A stretch of DNA of 5,610 nucleotides. It comes from Verrucomicrobiaceae bacterium (GTDB lineage Bacteria; Verrucomicrobiota; Verrucomicrobiia; Verrucomicrobiales; Verrucomicrobiaceae). The DNA lies in assembly GCA_947463285.1 (NCBI GenBank), contig CANHTV010000264.1, positions 1 to 5,610 on the forward strand. The letters are read 5' to 3'. The notes beneath the pieces were generated by a model, which worked only from the letters and a program-made list of their open reading frames with translations, did no database searches and had not been told where the DNA came from. This document shows, piece by piece, positions 1 through 5,610 of the stretch. The position numbers and the translations under genes are program-made. The first letter of the stretch is position 1; every line of letters begins with the position of its first letter.

Positions 1-1561
1 CGGCCCAGCGGCGCATGTAAGGATCGTTGGAGGTGATTGGAAGCTCTTTGACGGCTCCGAGCGCATCAAGGGACCATAGTGACTCCAGTGACCCAAGTGA
101 CTGGGAGAGTTTGGGGGCGAGTTCTTGGAGGTTCCGCCAACCAATTTCCAGCACCGCCTGCTTTCGAAACCACTCATTCGAATGGCTCAGATAGCCGAGG
201 AGCTCCTCGCCACTAGCCTTGCTCAAATCAAACGGCTTCAGCTTCGGCGCACCACTCGCGGGACGCACGCGGTAGATGCGTCCGCTGGTTTTGTGCCAGT
301 CATCGACGGGGCTGACGTGGCTGAGGCGCGTGTCATACCAGTCGGCCATGTAGAAGCCGCCATCGGGGCCGACGCCGGCCCACACGGGGCGGAACCAGCG
401 GTCGGTGGTGGTCATGAGCTGTTCTTCGTCCTTGGTGCGGAAGGTGGAGCCGTCAGGGAGACGCTCGCTGACATAGACAAGGTTGTGCAGGGCATTCGGC
501 GCGATGATCTTGCCTTCGTAGGCGCTGCCCAGCAGGCCGCCCTCATAGACGGTGAAGGCTTGGGGGAAGCGTTTGTTATCTCCCTCATGTTTCATGTGCT
601 CGAACCAGCCAAAGGCATACGGATTGGTGAGCGGGCCGTGTTTGCCCCAGCCTTTGATGCCGTAGCTACCCTGTTCGTAGTGCATGCCGCGAGTGGCACC
701 ATTCGTGCCGGAAAAGACGCGACCTTTGCTATCGAAGTCGAGGCTGAAGGTGTTCCCGCCGCCTTCGGCGTAAATTTCGAAGGTCTTCTTTTTCGGATGG
801 TAACGCCAGATGCACTGGCCTTCCCATTTCACATTCTTCGTGTTCGCACTGCTGACGTTGCCGGTGGTGGTGCTGCCGTTCGCGCCGTAAAGCCAGCCAT
901 CCATGCCCCATTGCAGGCTGGTGGCGACGCTGTGCGTGTCCTCCAAACCAAAGCCGCTGAGTTCGACCTCGGGATCGCCATCCGGTTTGGCATCAAAATC
1001 GGCGTCAGGATAGCTAAGCAGGTAAGGCGGATTCAGCACCCAGATGCGGCCCATGCCATGCAGCGCGGCGCTGGCAATGTTCAGGCCGGTGATGACGTCT
1101 TCGTGCTTATCAAAAAAGCCGTCGCCGTCGGTGTCCTCGAAGACAGTGATCTTGTCCGCGCCTTTTTCGCCACGCGGCGGCGGCAGCGGCACTTTGTCGA
1201 ACTTCGCACGGAGGTGCTGATCGTAGCTGACGATCTTCAAGCCAGCGGGAAACTGGTATTGACGATACATGGTGACCCACATGCGGCCTTTCGAGTCCCA
1301 GCTCACATAAAGCGGCTGCTCGACGACCGATTCGGAGGCCATGAGGTCGATGGCGACATCGCTGCGCAGTTTGAATTTCTTCACCGCCTCCGCCGCGGGC
1401 GTGGGCGGTGTGTCGTCACGCATCACACCGCGTCCGGGGCGGGTTTCCATGATCTTTTTGACAGCTTCATTGCCGGCAACAGCGTCAGGCTGGACGTTTT
1501 GGGCATGGATGGAGCCGAGAGCGGAGAGCAAAGGGCAGAGAGTCAGCAGGAGGCTTCGCAT
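1..1561 (-). CDS. PVC-type membrane-bound dehydrogenase (Piru_Ver_Nterm/TIGR02604-like), 5' part only
   Basis: This open frame runs 520 codons from an ATG at 1561 off the left edge, so the C-terminus is missing. An AGGAA ribosome site at 1571-1567 supports the start. Residues 1-20 look like a Sec signal peptide (Arg then a Leu-rich core, probable cleavage after IHA), so the protein should be exported. Residues about 65-432 form a beta-propeller-like region of the sugar-dehydrogenase type. It has an Asp-rich DTDGDG motif at 143-148, a WGMDGWLYGANG blade motif at 218-229, a GPDGGFYMADWYD motif at 398-410 and a closing GRIYRV at 427-432. From about 452 (LLGYLSHSNEWFRKQA) a HEAT-like repeat region begins. 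Known members of this family usually continue with HEAT repeats and a CxxCH cytochrome c domain, which would lie outside the window. They are thought to oxidise sugars or polyols outside the cytoplasm; the substrate here is unknown. No frameshift is seen. Confidence 0.9.
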   Translation of the reverse strand, partial: MRSLLLTLCPLLSALGSIHAQNVQPDAVAGNEAVKKIMETRPGRGVMRDDTPPTPAAEAVKKFKLRSDVAIDLMASESVVEQPLYVSWDSKGRMWVTMYRQYQFPAGLKIVSYDQHLRAKFDKVPLPPPRGEKGADKITVFEDTDGDGFFDKHEDVITGLNIASAALHGMGRIWVLNPPYLLSYPDADFDAKPDGDPEVELSGFGLEDTHSVATSLQWGMDGWLYGANGSTTTGNVSSANTKNVKWEGQCIWRYHPKKKTFEIYAEGGGNTFSLDFDSKGRVFSGTNGATRGMHYEQGSYGIKGWGKHGPLTNPYAFGWFEHMKHEGDNKRFPQAFTVYEGGLLGSAYEGKIIAPNALHNLVYVSERLPDGSTFRTKDEEQLMTTTDRWFRPVWAGVGPDGGFYMADWYDTRLSHVSPVDDWHKTSGRIYRVRPASGAPKLKPFDLSKASGEELLGYLSHSNEWFRKQAVLEIGWRNLQELAPKLSQSLGSLESLWSLDALGAVKELPITSNDPYMRRWA

Positions 1562-1565
1562 GGGG

Positions 1566-1630
1566 ATTCCTGTTATACACGCGGCGTGGCTGATTCCTGC
1601 CAGAGCTTGTCACGGGATACGATATTCCTG
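1566..1630. repeat. Three direct copies of ATTCCTG in a divergent intergenic region
   Basis: ATTCCTG occurs at 1566-1572, 1593-1599 and 1624-1630 (CAGGAAT on the minus strand), with start-to-start distances of 27 and 31 bp. The first and third copies match more widely (11 of 13 bases, 1566-1578 against 1624-1636). They lie between the dehydrogenase start and the divergent membrane-protein gene. The copy nearest the dehydrogenase contains its ribosome site, so that copy may be explained by translation alone. An operator role is inference. I see no convincing sigma-70 promoter in this stretch in either direction. Confidence 0.35.
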
Positions 1631-2658
1631 TGATAGCAAAGGCACCGGAGCTTGCATTTAGCAGGCAATCCTCGTTTTCTGAATTTTCCATCGTGCCCAC
1701 ATCCACCATTTCCCCTTCACATCCCTGCCCTCGCTGGTTTTGGCCGCACCTACTCAGCCTAGAGGCTCCTATCATGGCCATGGCGTGGTGTGCAGCCCTC
1801 GCTCGTCTGCATGATGCCAAACTGATGCCAGGTGTGTTGATTGGTCTTGGGCTCAGCGTGTGGTGTTTTTATGTGTTGGATCGTTTTTTGGACCCTTGTT
1901 CAGGTCGTGGCCAACTGATCGAGGCACGTCAGGACTTTTTGCTACGTTGGCAAGTCGCGCTGATCCCGCTCATCATCGTCGGTTTGGGTATCTTGGCTTG
2001 GCTGGCACTCTGGATCGTTCCTCAAGGGCTGATGTGGGAGTGCCTTGGGCTGGCTATTTTGATGCTGCTTTATCTGGCCGTCATTCATTCAGGTGGCAGC
2101 CAATGGTTTCATCAACTGCTGCTGCCACTCACCAGCCTTCCGGCGCTTTTCATGACGCATTATTGGCCGCTATCACCAGCTTTTCAGGTTTTGGCCATGG
2201 CTCTGATGTTGATACTGCTGGTCATGAATTTCTTCAGCCACCTGCGTCAGCAGATGAGTTCGGTGATGGTGAAGGATGTCATGGGCGGAATGCTGTTTGC
2301 CCTTGGCTGCAACGCCTGGACACGATTTTCTCAAGCCAGTGGAGAGGGGCTGGCTTCGACGCTGGAGCTTTGGCTGCTGGGCTGCCTGTTCATCGGGAAC
2401 CTGACCGGCCTGTCTTCGCGCGAAGTTCAGGGGCGATGGCTGGCCCTTGGGCTTGGCTCAGTAGCGGGTGTGATGGCTTTGTGCATGACCCAGTCCTTGC
2501 CTGCTTCTTTGTGGGTCGTGGCGGAGGCTTCAGGCATCGGGCTTTTACTCATGCTCTTGCTGATGGGAAAGCGCCGGTCCAGCTCAGCTGAAGCGTACCG
2601 TGTTTGGATCGACCTAGCCGTCTTAGCGCCTGCTCTCCACCTTTGGATCAGGGCCTAA
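1630..2658 (+). CDS. Polytopic membrane protein, degenerate UbiA-prenyltransferase-like
   Basis: The predicted protein has up to 342 residues and about nine or ten hydrophobic segments (roughly 39-60, 64-83, 108-130, 135-152, 163-178, 184-203, 217-232, 244-260, 268-286, 292-312), close to the nine helices of UbiA enzymes. Residues 81-88 (YVLDRFLD) resemble the last part of the UbiA motif NDxxDxxxD, keeping D84 and D88 but with F80-Y81 in place of N-D. The second Asp-rich motif is not recognisable; only D216 in KDVMGG sits in a similar place. UbiA proteins attach prenyl chains to aromatic acceptors, as in quinone or haem biosynthesis, but this one may lack that activity. The start is uncertain. 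GTG 1630 is the longest choice and GTG 1693 is also possible. ATG 1774 has the best ribosome site (GAGG, 1762-1765) but would cut into the first membrane helix. It converges on amtB. No pathway partner is visible. Confidence 0.6.
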   Translation: MIAKAPELAFSRQSSFSEFSIVPTSTISPSHPCPRWFWPHLLSLEAPIMAMAWCAALARLHDAKLMPGVLIGLGLSVWCFYVLDRFLDPCSGRGQLIEARQDFLLRWQVALIPLIIVGLGILAWLALWIVPQGLMWECLGLAILMLLYLAVIHSGGSQWFHQLLLPLTSLPALFMTHYWPLSPAFQVLAMALMLILLVMNFFSHLRQQMSSVMVKDVMGGMLFALGCNAWTRFSQASGEGLASTLELWLLGCLFIGNLTGLSSREVQGRWLALGLGSVAGVMALCMTQSLPASLWVVAEASGIGLLLMLLLMGKRRSSSAEAYRVWIDLAVLAPALHLWIRA

Positions 2659-2691
2659 AAAAAAAGGCCGGAGCGCTTTCACGCTCCGGCC
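2657..2691 (-). terminator. Rho-independent terminator of amtB
   Basis: A perfect 10-bp GC-rich stem (2666-2675 with 2682-2691) encloses a 6-base loop at 2676-2681. On the minus strand it is followed directly by nine T residues (complement of 2665-2657), the classic intrinsic terminator layout for transcription coming from amtB, whose stop codon is 32 bases upstream. On the plus strand the hairpin is followed by CCTGTTAG, with no U-tract, so it should stop plus-strand transcripts less well. The T-tract overlaps the TAA stop (2656-2658) of the convergent membrane-protein gene. Confidence 0.93.
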
Positions 2692-2702
2692 CCTGTTAGT
2701 TC
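2688..2702 (+). repeat. 15-bp exact repeat GGCCCCTGTTAGTTC, copy 1
   Basis: This 15-mer begins inside the right arm of the amtB terminator and extends into the spacer before the amtB stop codon. An identical copy in the same orientation lies at 5425-5439, also non-coding. Flanking bases differ between the two copies. No function is recognised. Confidence 0.4.
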
Positions 2703-2722
2703 AGGATCTAGCCTGACAAATT

Positions 2723-4303
2723 TTAGTGTTCGTAACCCGCTTCACCGTGATCAGAGAGATCGAGACCGATGGACTCATCTTCTGGAGTAGGGCGAAGACC
2801 AACGATCAGCTTGACGATAATCGTGATGATCACAGTAGCGATCACGCTAAGCACGATCGTGAGGAGACAAGCTTTAAGTTGGTTCATCAAGATACCGCCT
2901 TGACCACCAGCATCGACGATCAGCTTGGCCATGTCTTTGTTCACGTAAGCGTTCACGGTGGTAAGGTTAGCATTGACGCTGTTGTTGGCGAAGATCCCAG
3001 TCACGAGAGCACCCATCGTACCACCGACACCGTGGATACCGAAGGTATCCAGAGCATCATCGTAGCCGAGCTTACCTTTAAGGAAGACCACAGCGAAGTA
3101 TGGAACCACAGCAGCAAGAACACCGATGATCATGGCAGCCTTGGCATCGACGAAACCAGCGGCAGGAGTAATGACGACCAGACCAGCGACAGCGCCAGAG
3201 CAGAAACCAAGGATGGAAGGTTTGCCTTTGTGGATTTTTTCCACAAGACCCCAGACGAAGCAAGCCGTAGCAGCAGCAAGCGTCGTGGTCATGAAGGCAT
3301 TAGCGGCGAGACCGTCAGCTGCAAGAGCGGAACCTGCATTGAAACCATACCAGCCGACCCAGAGCATACCGGTTCCTACCATGACGAGCACCATGCTGTG
3401 TGGGGACATTTTTTCCTTCCCAAAACCCTGGCGTTTCCCGAGCATGATACACAGAACGAGAGCGGACCAACCGGAAGACATGTGAACCACAGTGCCACCA
3501 GCGAAGTCGATGGCAGGAAGGCCGGAAGCGCTGTTCCAGACGCCATTCATGAGACCGTCGAAGCCCCAAACCATGTGGGCGAGAGGGAAGTAAACGATGA
3601 ACATCCAAATCGCCACGAAAAGCATCACGGCAGAGAACTTCATGCGTTCAGCGATGGCACCGACGATCAGCGCCGGGGTGATGATCGCAAACATGAGCTG
3701 ATACATGGAGAACACGGACTGACTTGGCCAGCCAGCATAGTTGGTGTTCGGAGCCGCGCCGACGCCTTCCAAGAAGAAATACTTGAAGCTACCGAGGTAC
3801 GGTGCCCAAGAAGGTGCACCTTCAGCAGGATGCTCACCGAAGACGAAAGAGTAACCCACGAAATACCAGAGGATGGTGACGAGACCTGCGATGCCGAGGC
3901 ATTGAGCAAGCACGCTAAGCACGTTCTTCGAGCGGACAAGACCACCATAGAAAAGAGCCAGACCTGGCAGTGTCATGAACAACACCAGAGCAGCACAAAT
4001 CATGAGGAAACCGTTGTGACCTGGACCCGAGAGATTGGCTAGCTTACCATCGGCAGCAGGAGCCATGTTGTTGAAGTACTGCTCCACATCTGCGATTCGC
4101 TTTTCCAGATCCGCCGTTGTTGGGGCGGCAGGGGCTGCTTCAGCAGGAGCTGGCGCAGCGGCAGTAGCCGAGGCGGCAGCGGGGGCAGGTGCCGCCGCAT
4201 CTTGAGCCCAGGATGAACTGGAGCAGAATGCAATGGCAGTGGTGGCGACGACCGCAGCGGAGAGAAGGCTGCGCCAGATTCGAGTGTGGTTGTTTTTAAG
4301 CAT
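2723..4303 (-). CDS. amtB: Ammonium transporter, AmtB/Amt family, with signal peptide and Ala/Pro-rich leader
   Basis: This 526-residue protein conducts ammonium/ammonia across the cytoplasmic membrane. Residues 1-33 look like a Sec signal peptide (probable cleavage SWA|QD), followed by an Ala/Pro-rich linker (34-61) and a short charged helix (ADLEKRIADVEQYF, 64-77). The Amt core begins near residue 96. PGLALFYGGLVRSKN (113-127) is a family signature. By comparison with E. coli AmtB, F205 and F321 match the phenylalanine gate F107/F215, W318 matches W212, D266 (in DFAGGTVVH) matches D160, and the twin pore histidines are H274 and H424. All are present, so the channel should work. The C-terminal tail GLDLSDHGEAGYEH (513-526) keeps the pattern that contacts PII proteins in E. 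coli AmtB. No glnK/glnB is adjacent. A sigma-54 promoter and an intrinsic terminator flank the gene. The ATG at 4303 has no good ribosome site; the nearest GGAG is 20 bases upstream. Confidence 0.96.
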   Translation of the reverse strand: MLKNNHTRIWRSLLSAAVVATTAIAFCSSSSWAQDAAAPAPAAASATAAAPAPAEAAPAAPTTADLEKRIADVEQYFNNMAPAADGKLANLSGPGHNGFLMICAALVLFMTLPGLALFYGGLVRSKNVLSVLAQCLGIAGLVTILWYFVGYSFVFGEHPAEGAPSWAPYLGSFKYFFLEGVGAAPNTNYAGWPSQSVFSMYQLMFAIITPALIVGAIAERMKFSAVMLFVAIWMFIVYFPLAHMVWGFDGLMNGVWNSASGLPAIDFAGGTVVHMSSGWSALVLCIMLGKRQGFGKEKMSPHSMVLVMVGTGMLWVGWYGFNAGSALAADGLAANAFMTTTLAAATACFVWGLVEKIHKGKPSILGFCSGAVAGLVVITPAAGFVDAKAAMIIGVLAAVVPYFAVVFLKGKLGYDDALDTFGIHGVGGTMGALVTGIFANNSVNANLTTVNAYVNKDMAKLIVDAGGQGGILMNQLKACLLTIVLSVIATVIITIIVKLIVGLRPTPEDESIGLDLSDHGEAGYEH

Positions 4304-4339
4304 AGAATGCGATGTGGAATTGGCTCCGATGAATGACTA

Positions 4340-4355
4340 AGCACCCCCCGTGCCA
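4340..4355 (-). promoter_or_regulatory. Sigma-54 (RpoN) -24/-12 promoter of amtB
   Basis: Read on the minus strand from 4355 to 4340 the sequence is TGGCACGGGGGGTGCT, which matches the sigma-54 consensus TGGCACGNNNNTTGCW at every defined position but one (G for the first T of TTGC). The invariant GG (4354-4353) and GC (4342-4341) are at the required spacing. The predicted transcription start is near 4329, giving a leader of about 26 bases before the amtB ATG. Sigma-54 control of amtB through NtrC is well known in proteobacteria; here it is inferred from sequence. I could not find a clear NtrC palindrome upstream. Confidence 0.8.
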
Positions 4356-4356
4356 A

Positions 4357-4376
4357 GTTTTGCCCCGTTTTCCCCC
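4357..4376 (-). repeat. Tandem 10-bp repeat with phased A-tracts beside the amtB promoter
   Basis: On the plus strand GTTTTGCCCC (4357-4366) is followed at once by GTTTTCCCCC (4367-4376), one mismatch apart. On the minus strand this gives two AAAA tracts exactly 10 bp apart, one helical turn, starting just upstream of the -24 element. Phased A-tracts are known to bend DNA, and sigma-54 promoters depend on looping between activator and polymerase. A bending role here is inference. Confidence 0.45.
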
Positions 4377-4386
4377 AAGGGCTCCC

Positions 4387-4406
4387 AACACACCGCCTGA
4401 ACACAC
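4387..4406. repeat. Direct repeat AACACAC x2 upstream of the amtB promoter
   Basis: AACACAC occurs at 4387-4393 and 4400-4406, 13 bp apart start to start (GTGTGTT on the minus strand). Relative to the predicted amtB start these lie at about -58 to -77. They are in the non-coding gap between the methyltransferase stop and amtB and could be an activator site, although sigma-54 activators often bind farther upstream and usually use inverted repeats. Confidence 0.3.
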
Positions 4407-4439
4407 TGGAAACCTTCTAAGTAAAGGCTTGCAGCTCGA

Positions 4440-5306
4440 TCATAGCTTTTTCCAAAGCAGCGCCAGAAACAGCGGAAACTCTTTGCGCGCCCGATTTTCC
4501 GCACGCGCTCGCGTCCCAGGTTGACTCTCCTTGTGGGAATACCATTCACCCAGACCTGACATAACCAAACCTGCGGCAAAACCGGCCTTTGTCAGCGTCT
4601 CCATGCTGCGATGAAAGGACACGGTGCTTTCGCTATCGGCCTTGCCTGGATGCATCACGATGGGAATGCCCAAGGTGCTGCTGTAGGCATCGACACGACG
4701 ATACTGGATCTTTCGGTCATCTTCAAAACCCCAACTCGTCTGCCGAGGAATTCGGAAAGAAGGATGGTTCAGCACCCACAACATCCGCCCACCGGGCTTT
4801 AAAACACTGGCCACGGACGCGCATACCGTTTCCAGATGCTCCATGTTTTGCAGACAGAGAATGGCGGATGCGGCATCAAACTCACCCATGCCGGATAAAT
4901 CAGCAGCATCACGATCAAAGTAACGAATCGGCGTCCGGCTGCGATAAGTCTGCGCTTTGGCGATCAATGTCGGTGCCGCATCCACTCCCGTCACCTGAGC
5001 GCCAAGATCAGCCATCGCGCGGGAAAAAACCCCCTGCCCGCAACCGAGATCAAGGACTCGCTCGCCACGTTGTGGAGCCAGCAAATCCAAAGCATTAGGG
5101 ATCACCACGGCCTGATACAGCTCCGAGCCACGCTCGCCCAAAATACGGTCATACCAATCTGCCGACTTTTCCCAAGACGTCCCCCCCTGACTGCGATCCT
5201 GCCCAGAACGCGAGGGCCTATCTGCGGACCTGTCAGAAGGCCGCTGCGGAGAAAAGCGTGATGGCGTGCGTGAGCCTGTGGGTTTGCGTGGACGATCTGG
5301 ATACAT
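4440..5306 (-). CDS. Class I SAM-dependent methyltransferase with disordered N-terminus
   Basis: From the ATG at 5306 the protein has 288 residues. Residues 1 to about 42 are rich in Arg, Ser, Pro and Asp and look disordered. The fold then starts at SWEKSADWYDRILGE. Motif I, VLDLGCGQG (84-92), is the glycine-rich SAM-binding loop, and D109 in GVDAAP is the expected acidic residue contacting the ribose. FDAASAILCLQNMEH (143-157) and LKPGGRMLWVLNHPSFR (169-185) match the motif IV and V regions of methyltransferase type 11 proteins. The C-terminus ends ARKEFPLFLALLWKKL. The acceptor is unknown; a small molecule is more likely than DNA or RNA because no target-recognition domain is seen. A GTG at 5378 would add 24 residues, but those are unlike the family and ATG is preferred. 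The gene lies 136 bp upstream of amtB on the same strand. The sigma-54 promoter between them suggests separate transcription. Confidence 0.88.
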   Translation of the reverse strand: MYPDRPRKPTGSRTPSRFSPQRPSDRSADRPSRSGQDRSQGGTSWEKSADWYDRILGERGSELYQAVVIPNALDLLAPQRGERVLDLGCGQGVFSRAMADLGAQVTGVDAAPTLIAKAQTYRSRTPIRYFDRDAADLSGMGEFDAASAILCLQNMEHLETVCASVASVLKPGGRMLWVLNHPSFRIPRQTSWGFEDDRKIQYRRVDAYSSTLGIPIVMHPGKADSESTVSFHRSMETLTKAGFAAGLVMSGLGEWYSHKESQPGTRARAENRARKEFPLFLALLWKKL

Positions 5307-5424
5307 CCCGTCTCTATGCCCCAACACCACGCGCTCTGCTACTGCGGATTGAAACCAGGCACAGCCCTGCTTGAACACTCTATAGAAGCAGTAGATGCCA
5401 AAGAAATCTCTGGCGTGGTTGCTT

Positions 5425-5439
5425 GGCCCCTGTTAGTTC
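5425..5439 (+). repeat. 15-bp exact repeat GGCCCCTGTTAGTTC, copy 2
   Basis: This is identical to 2688-2702 and in the same orientation. It lies in the divergent gap between the methyltransferase and the TPR gene, about 56 bases before the latter's start. It is not part of a hairpin here, unlike copy 1, whose first bases belong to the amtB terminator stem. Confidence 0.4.
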
Positions 5440-5494
5440 CCCAATATCGCTCCGTGATGCAACGCTCGGACCGTTTTTACCCTCCAACTAAGGC

Positions 5495-5610
5495 ATGTCT
5501 TCACTCCAGGCCATTCGCGACGCACTCCAGCAGTCTCCTGACAATATTTCCCTGCTTCTTCTCTACAGCCGTGCCTGCCTTGAGCAGCTCCAGCTGGATG
5601 AAGCCCGCGA
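5495..5610 (+). CDS. Probable tetratricopeptide-repeat protein, N-terminus only
   Basis: Thirty-eight codons are visible before the right edge. The ATG at 5495 is the first start after an in-frame TAA at 5489-5491, so no upstream in-frame ATG or GTG is available. Residues 3-38 read as amphipathic helices in a TPR pattern: a helix LQAIRDALQQ, the turn SPDN, then LLLLYSRACLEQLQLDEAR with small and aromatic residues spaced as in TPR helices A and B. TPR units bind other proteins. In this phylum a short TPR start of this type may precede another domain such as an AAA ATPase, but nothing beyond residue 38 can be seen, so the function stays open. AAGG sits only one base before the ATG, too close for a normal ribosome site. 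The gene diverges from the methyltransferase. Confidence 0.65.
   Translation, partial: MSSLQAIRDALQQSPDNISLLLLYSRACLEQLQLDEAR

Noticed and set aside
125..1633. A 502-codon open frame on the plus strand
   Set aside because: It lies antisense to the dehydrogenase, whose minus-strand translation shows a signal peptide, family motifs and an unbroken frame. The plus-strand product has no recognisable domain and is a by-product of codon bias.
1860..2591. A 243-codon frame overlapping the UbiA-like gene
   Set aside because: It is a +2 frame shadow. The hydrophobic helix pattern and the UbiA-like motif are in the frame ending at 2658.
2652..2669. Alternative hairpin GGCCT/AGGCC around the A-tract
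   Set aside because: The stem has five pairs with an eight-base loop and would compete with a far stronger 10-bp stem. It probably arises because GGCC is self-complementary.
2726..4042. A 438-codon open frame on the plus strand
   Set aside because: It is antisense to amtB, which is unambiguous. The product is a low-complexity, His/Asp/Glu-rich sequence without domain features.
4410..4430. A possible weak terminator hairpin after the methyltransferase (AAGCCTT/AAGGTTT on the minus strand)
   Set aside because: The stem is 7 bp with one G-U pair, AT-rich, and not followed by a T-tract.
5379..5408. TATAGA on the minus strand (5384-5379) as a -10 box for the methyltransferase
   Set aside because: No acceptable -35 hexamer is found at 16-18 bp. 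The position would fit a start at ATG 5306, but the evidence is too thin to annotate.
5411..5424. TGGCGTGGTTGCTT on the plus strand as a second sigma-54 promoter
   Set aside because: The GG to GC distance is three bases too short for sigma-54 recognition.
1..5610. CRISPR, tRNA/rRNA, insertion sequence, prophage, toxin-antitoxin or defence genes
   Set aside because: None of the repeats is array-like, no transposase or phage protein is encoded, and every longer gene is explained by a metabolic or transport family.

Overview
The window looks like chromosomal DNA from a member of the Verrucomicrobiota, most likely near Prosthecobacter/Verrucomicrobium. Two things suggest this. The left edge carries a secreted dehydrogenase of the family found almost only in the Planctomycetes-Verrucomicrobia-Chlamydiae (PVC) group. 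The ammonium transporter also has a cleavable signal peptide plus an Ala/Pro-rich leader. The taxon is inferred from protein style, not from a marker gene.

Layout, left to right: (1) positions 1-1561, minus strand, the 5' part (520 codons) of a PVC-type membrane-bound dehydrogenase that runs off the left edge; (2) a short divergent intergenic region with three copies of ATTCCTG; (3) about 1630-2658, plus strand, a polytopic membrane protein with a degenerate UbiA-prenyltransferase look; (4) a strong rho-independent terminator at 2657-2691 oriented for the minus strand; (5) 4303-2723, minus strand, an AmtB/Amt ammonium transporter; (6) its promoter region, with a near-consensus sigma-54 (-24/-12) element at 4355-4340; (7) 5306-4440, minus strand, a class I SAM-dependent methyltransferase with a disordered N-terminus; (8) a divergent intergenic region; (9) from 5495, plus strand, the first 38 codons of a probable tetratricopeptide-repeat protein that leaves the right edge.

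The genes do not form an obvious single pathway. Only amtB has a clear regulatory story: a sigma-54 promoter upstream and its own terminator downstream make it a self-contained, probably nitrogen-regulated unit. No PII gene (glnB/glnK) lies next to it in the window. The dehydrogenase and the UbiA-like gene are divergent, the UbiA-like gene and amtB are convergent, and the methyltransferase and TPR genes are divergent.

I found no CRISPR array, tRNA, rRNA, insertion sequence, phage gene or defence cassette. I do not think the window contains a new multi-gene system. The points most worth following up are the sigma-54 promoter with its phased repeats, the UbiA-like protein, and the short repeats in the intergenic regions.
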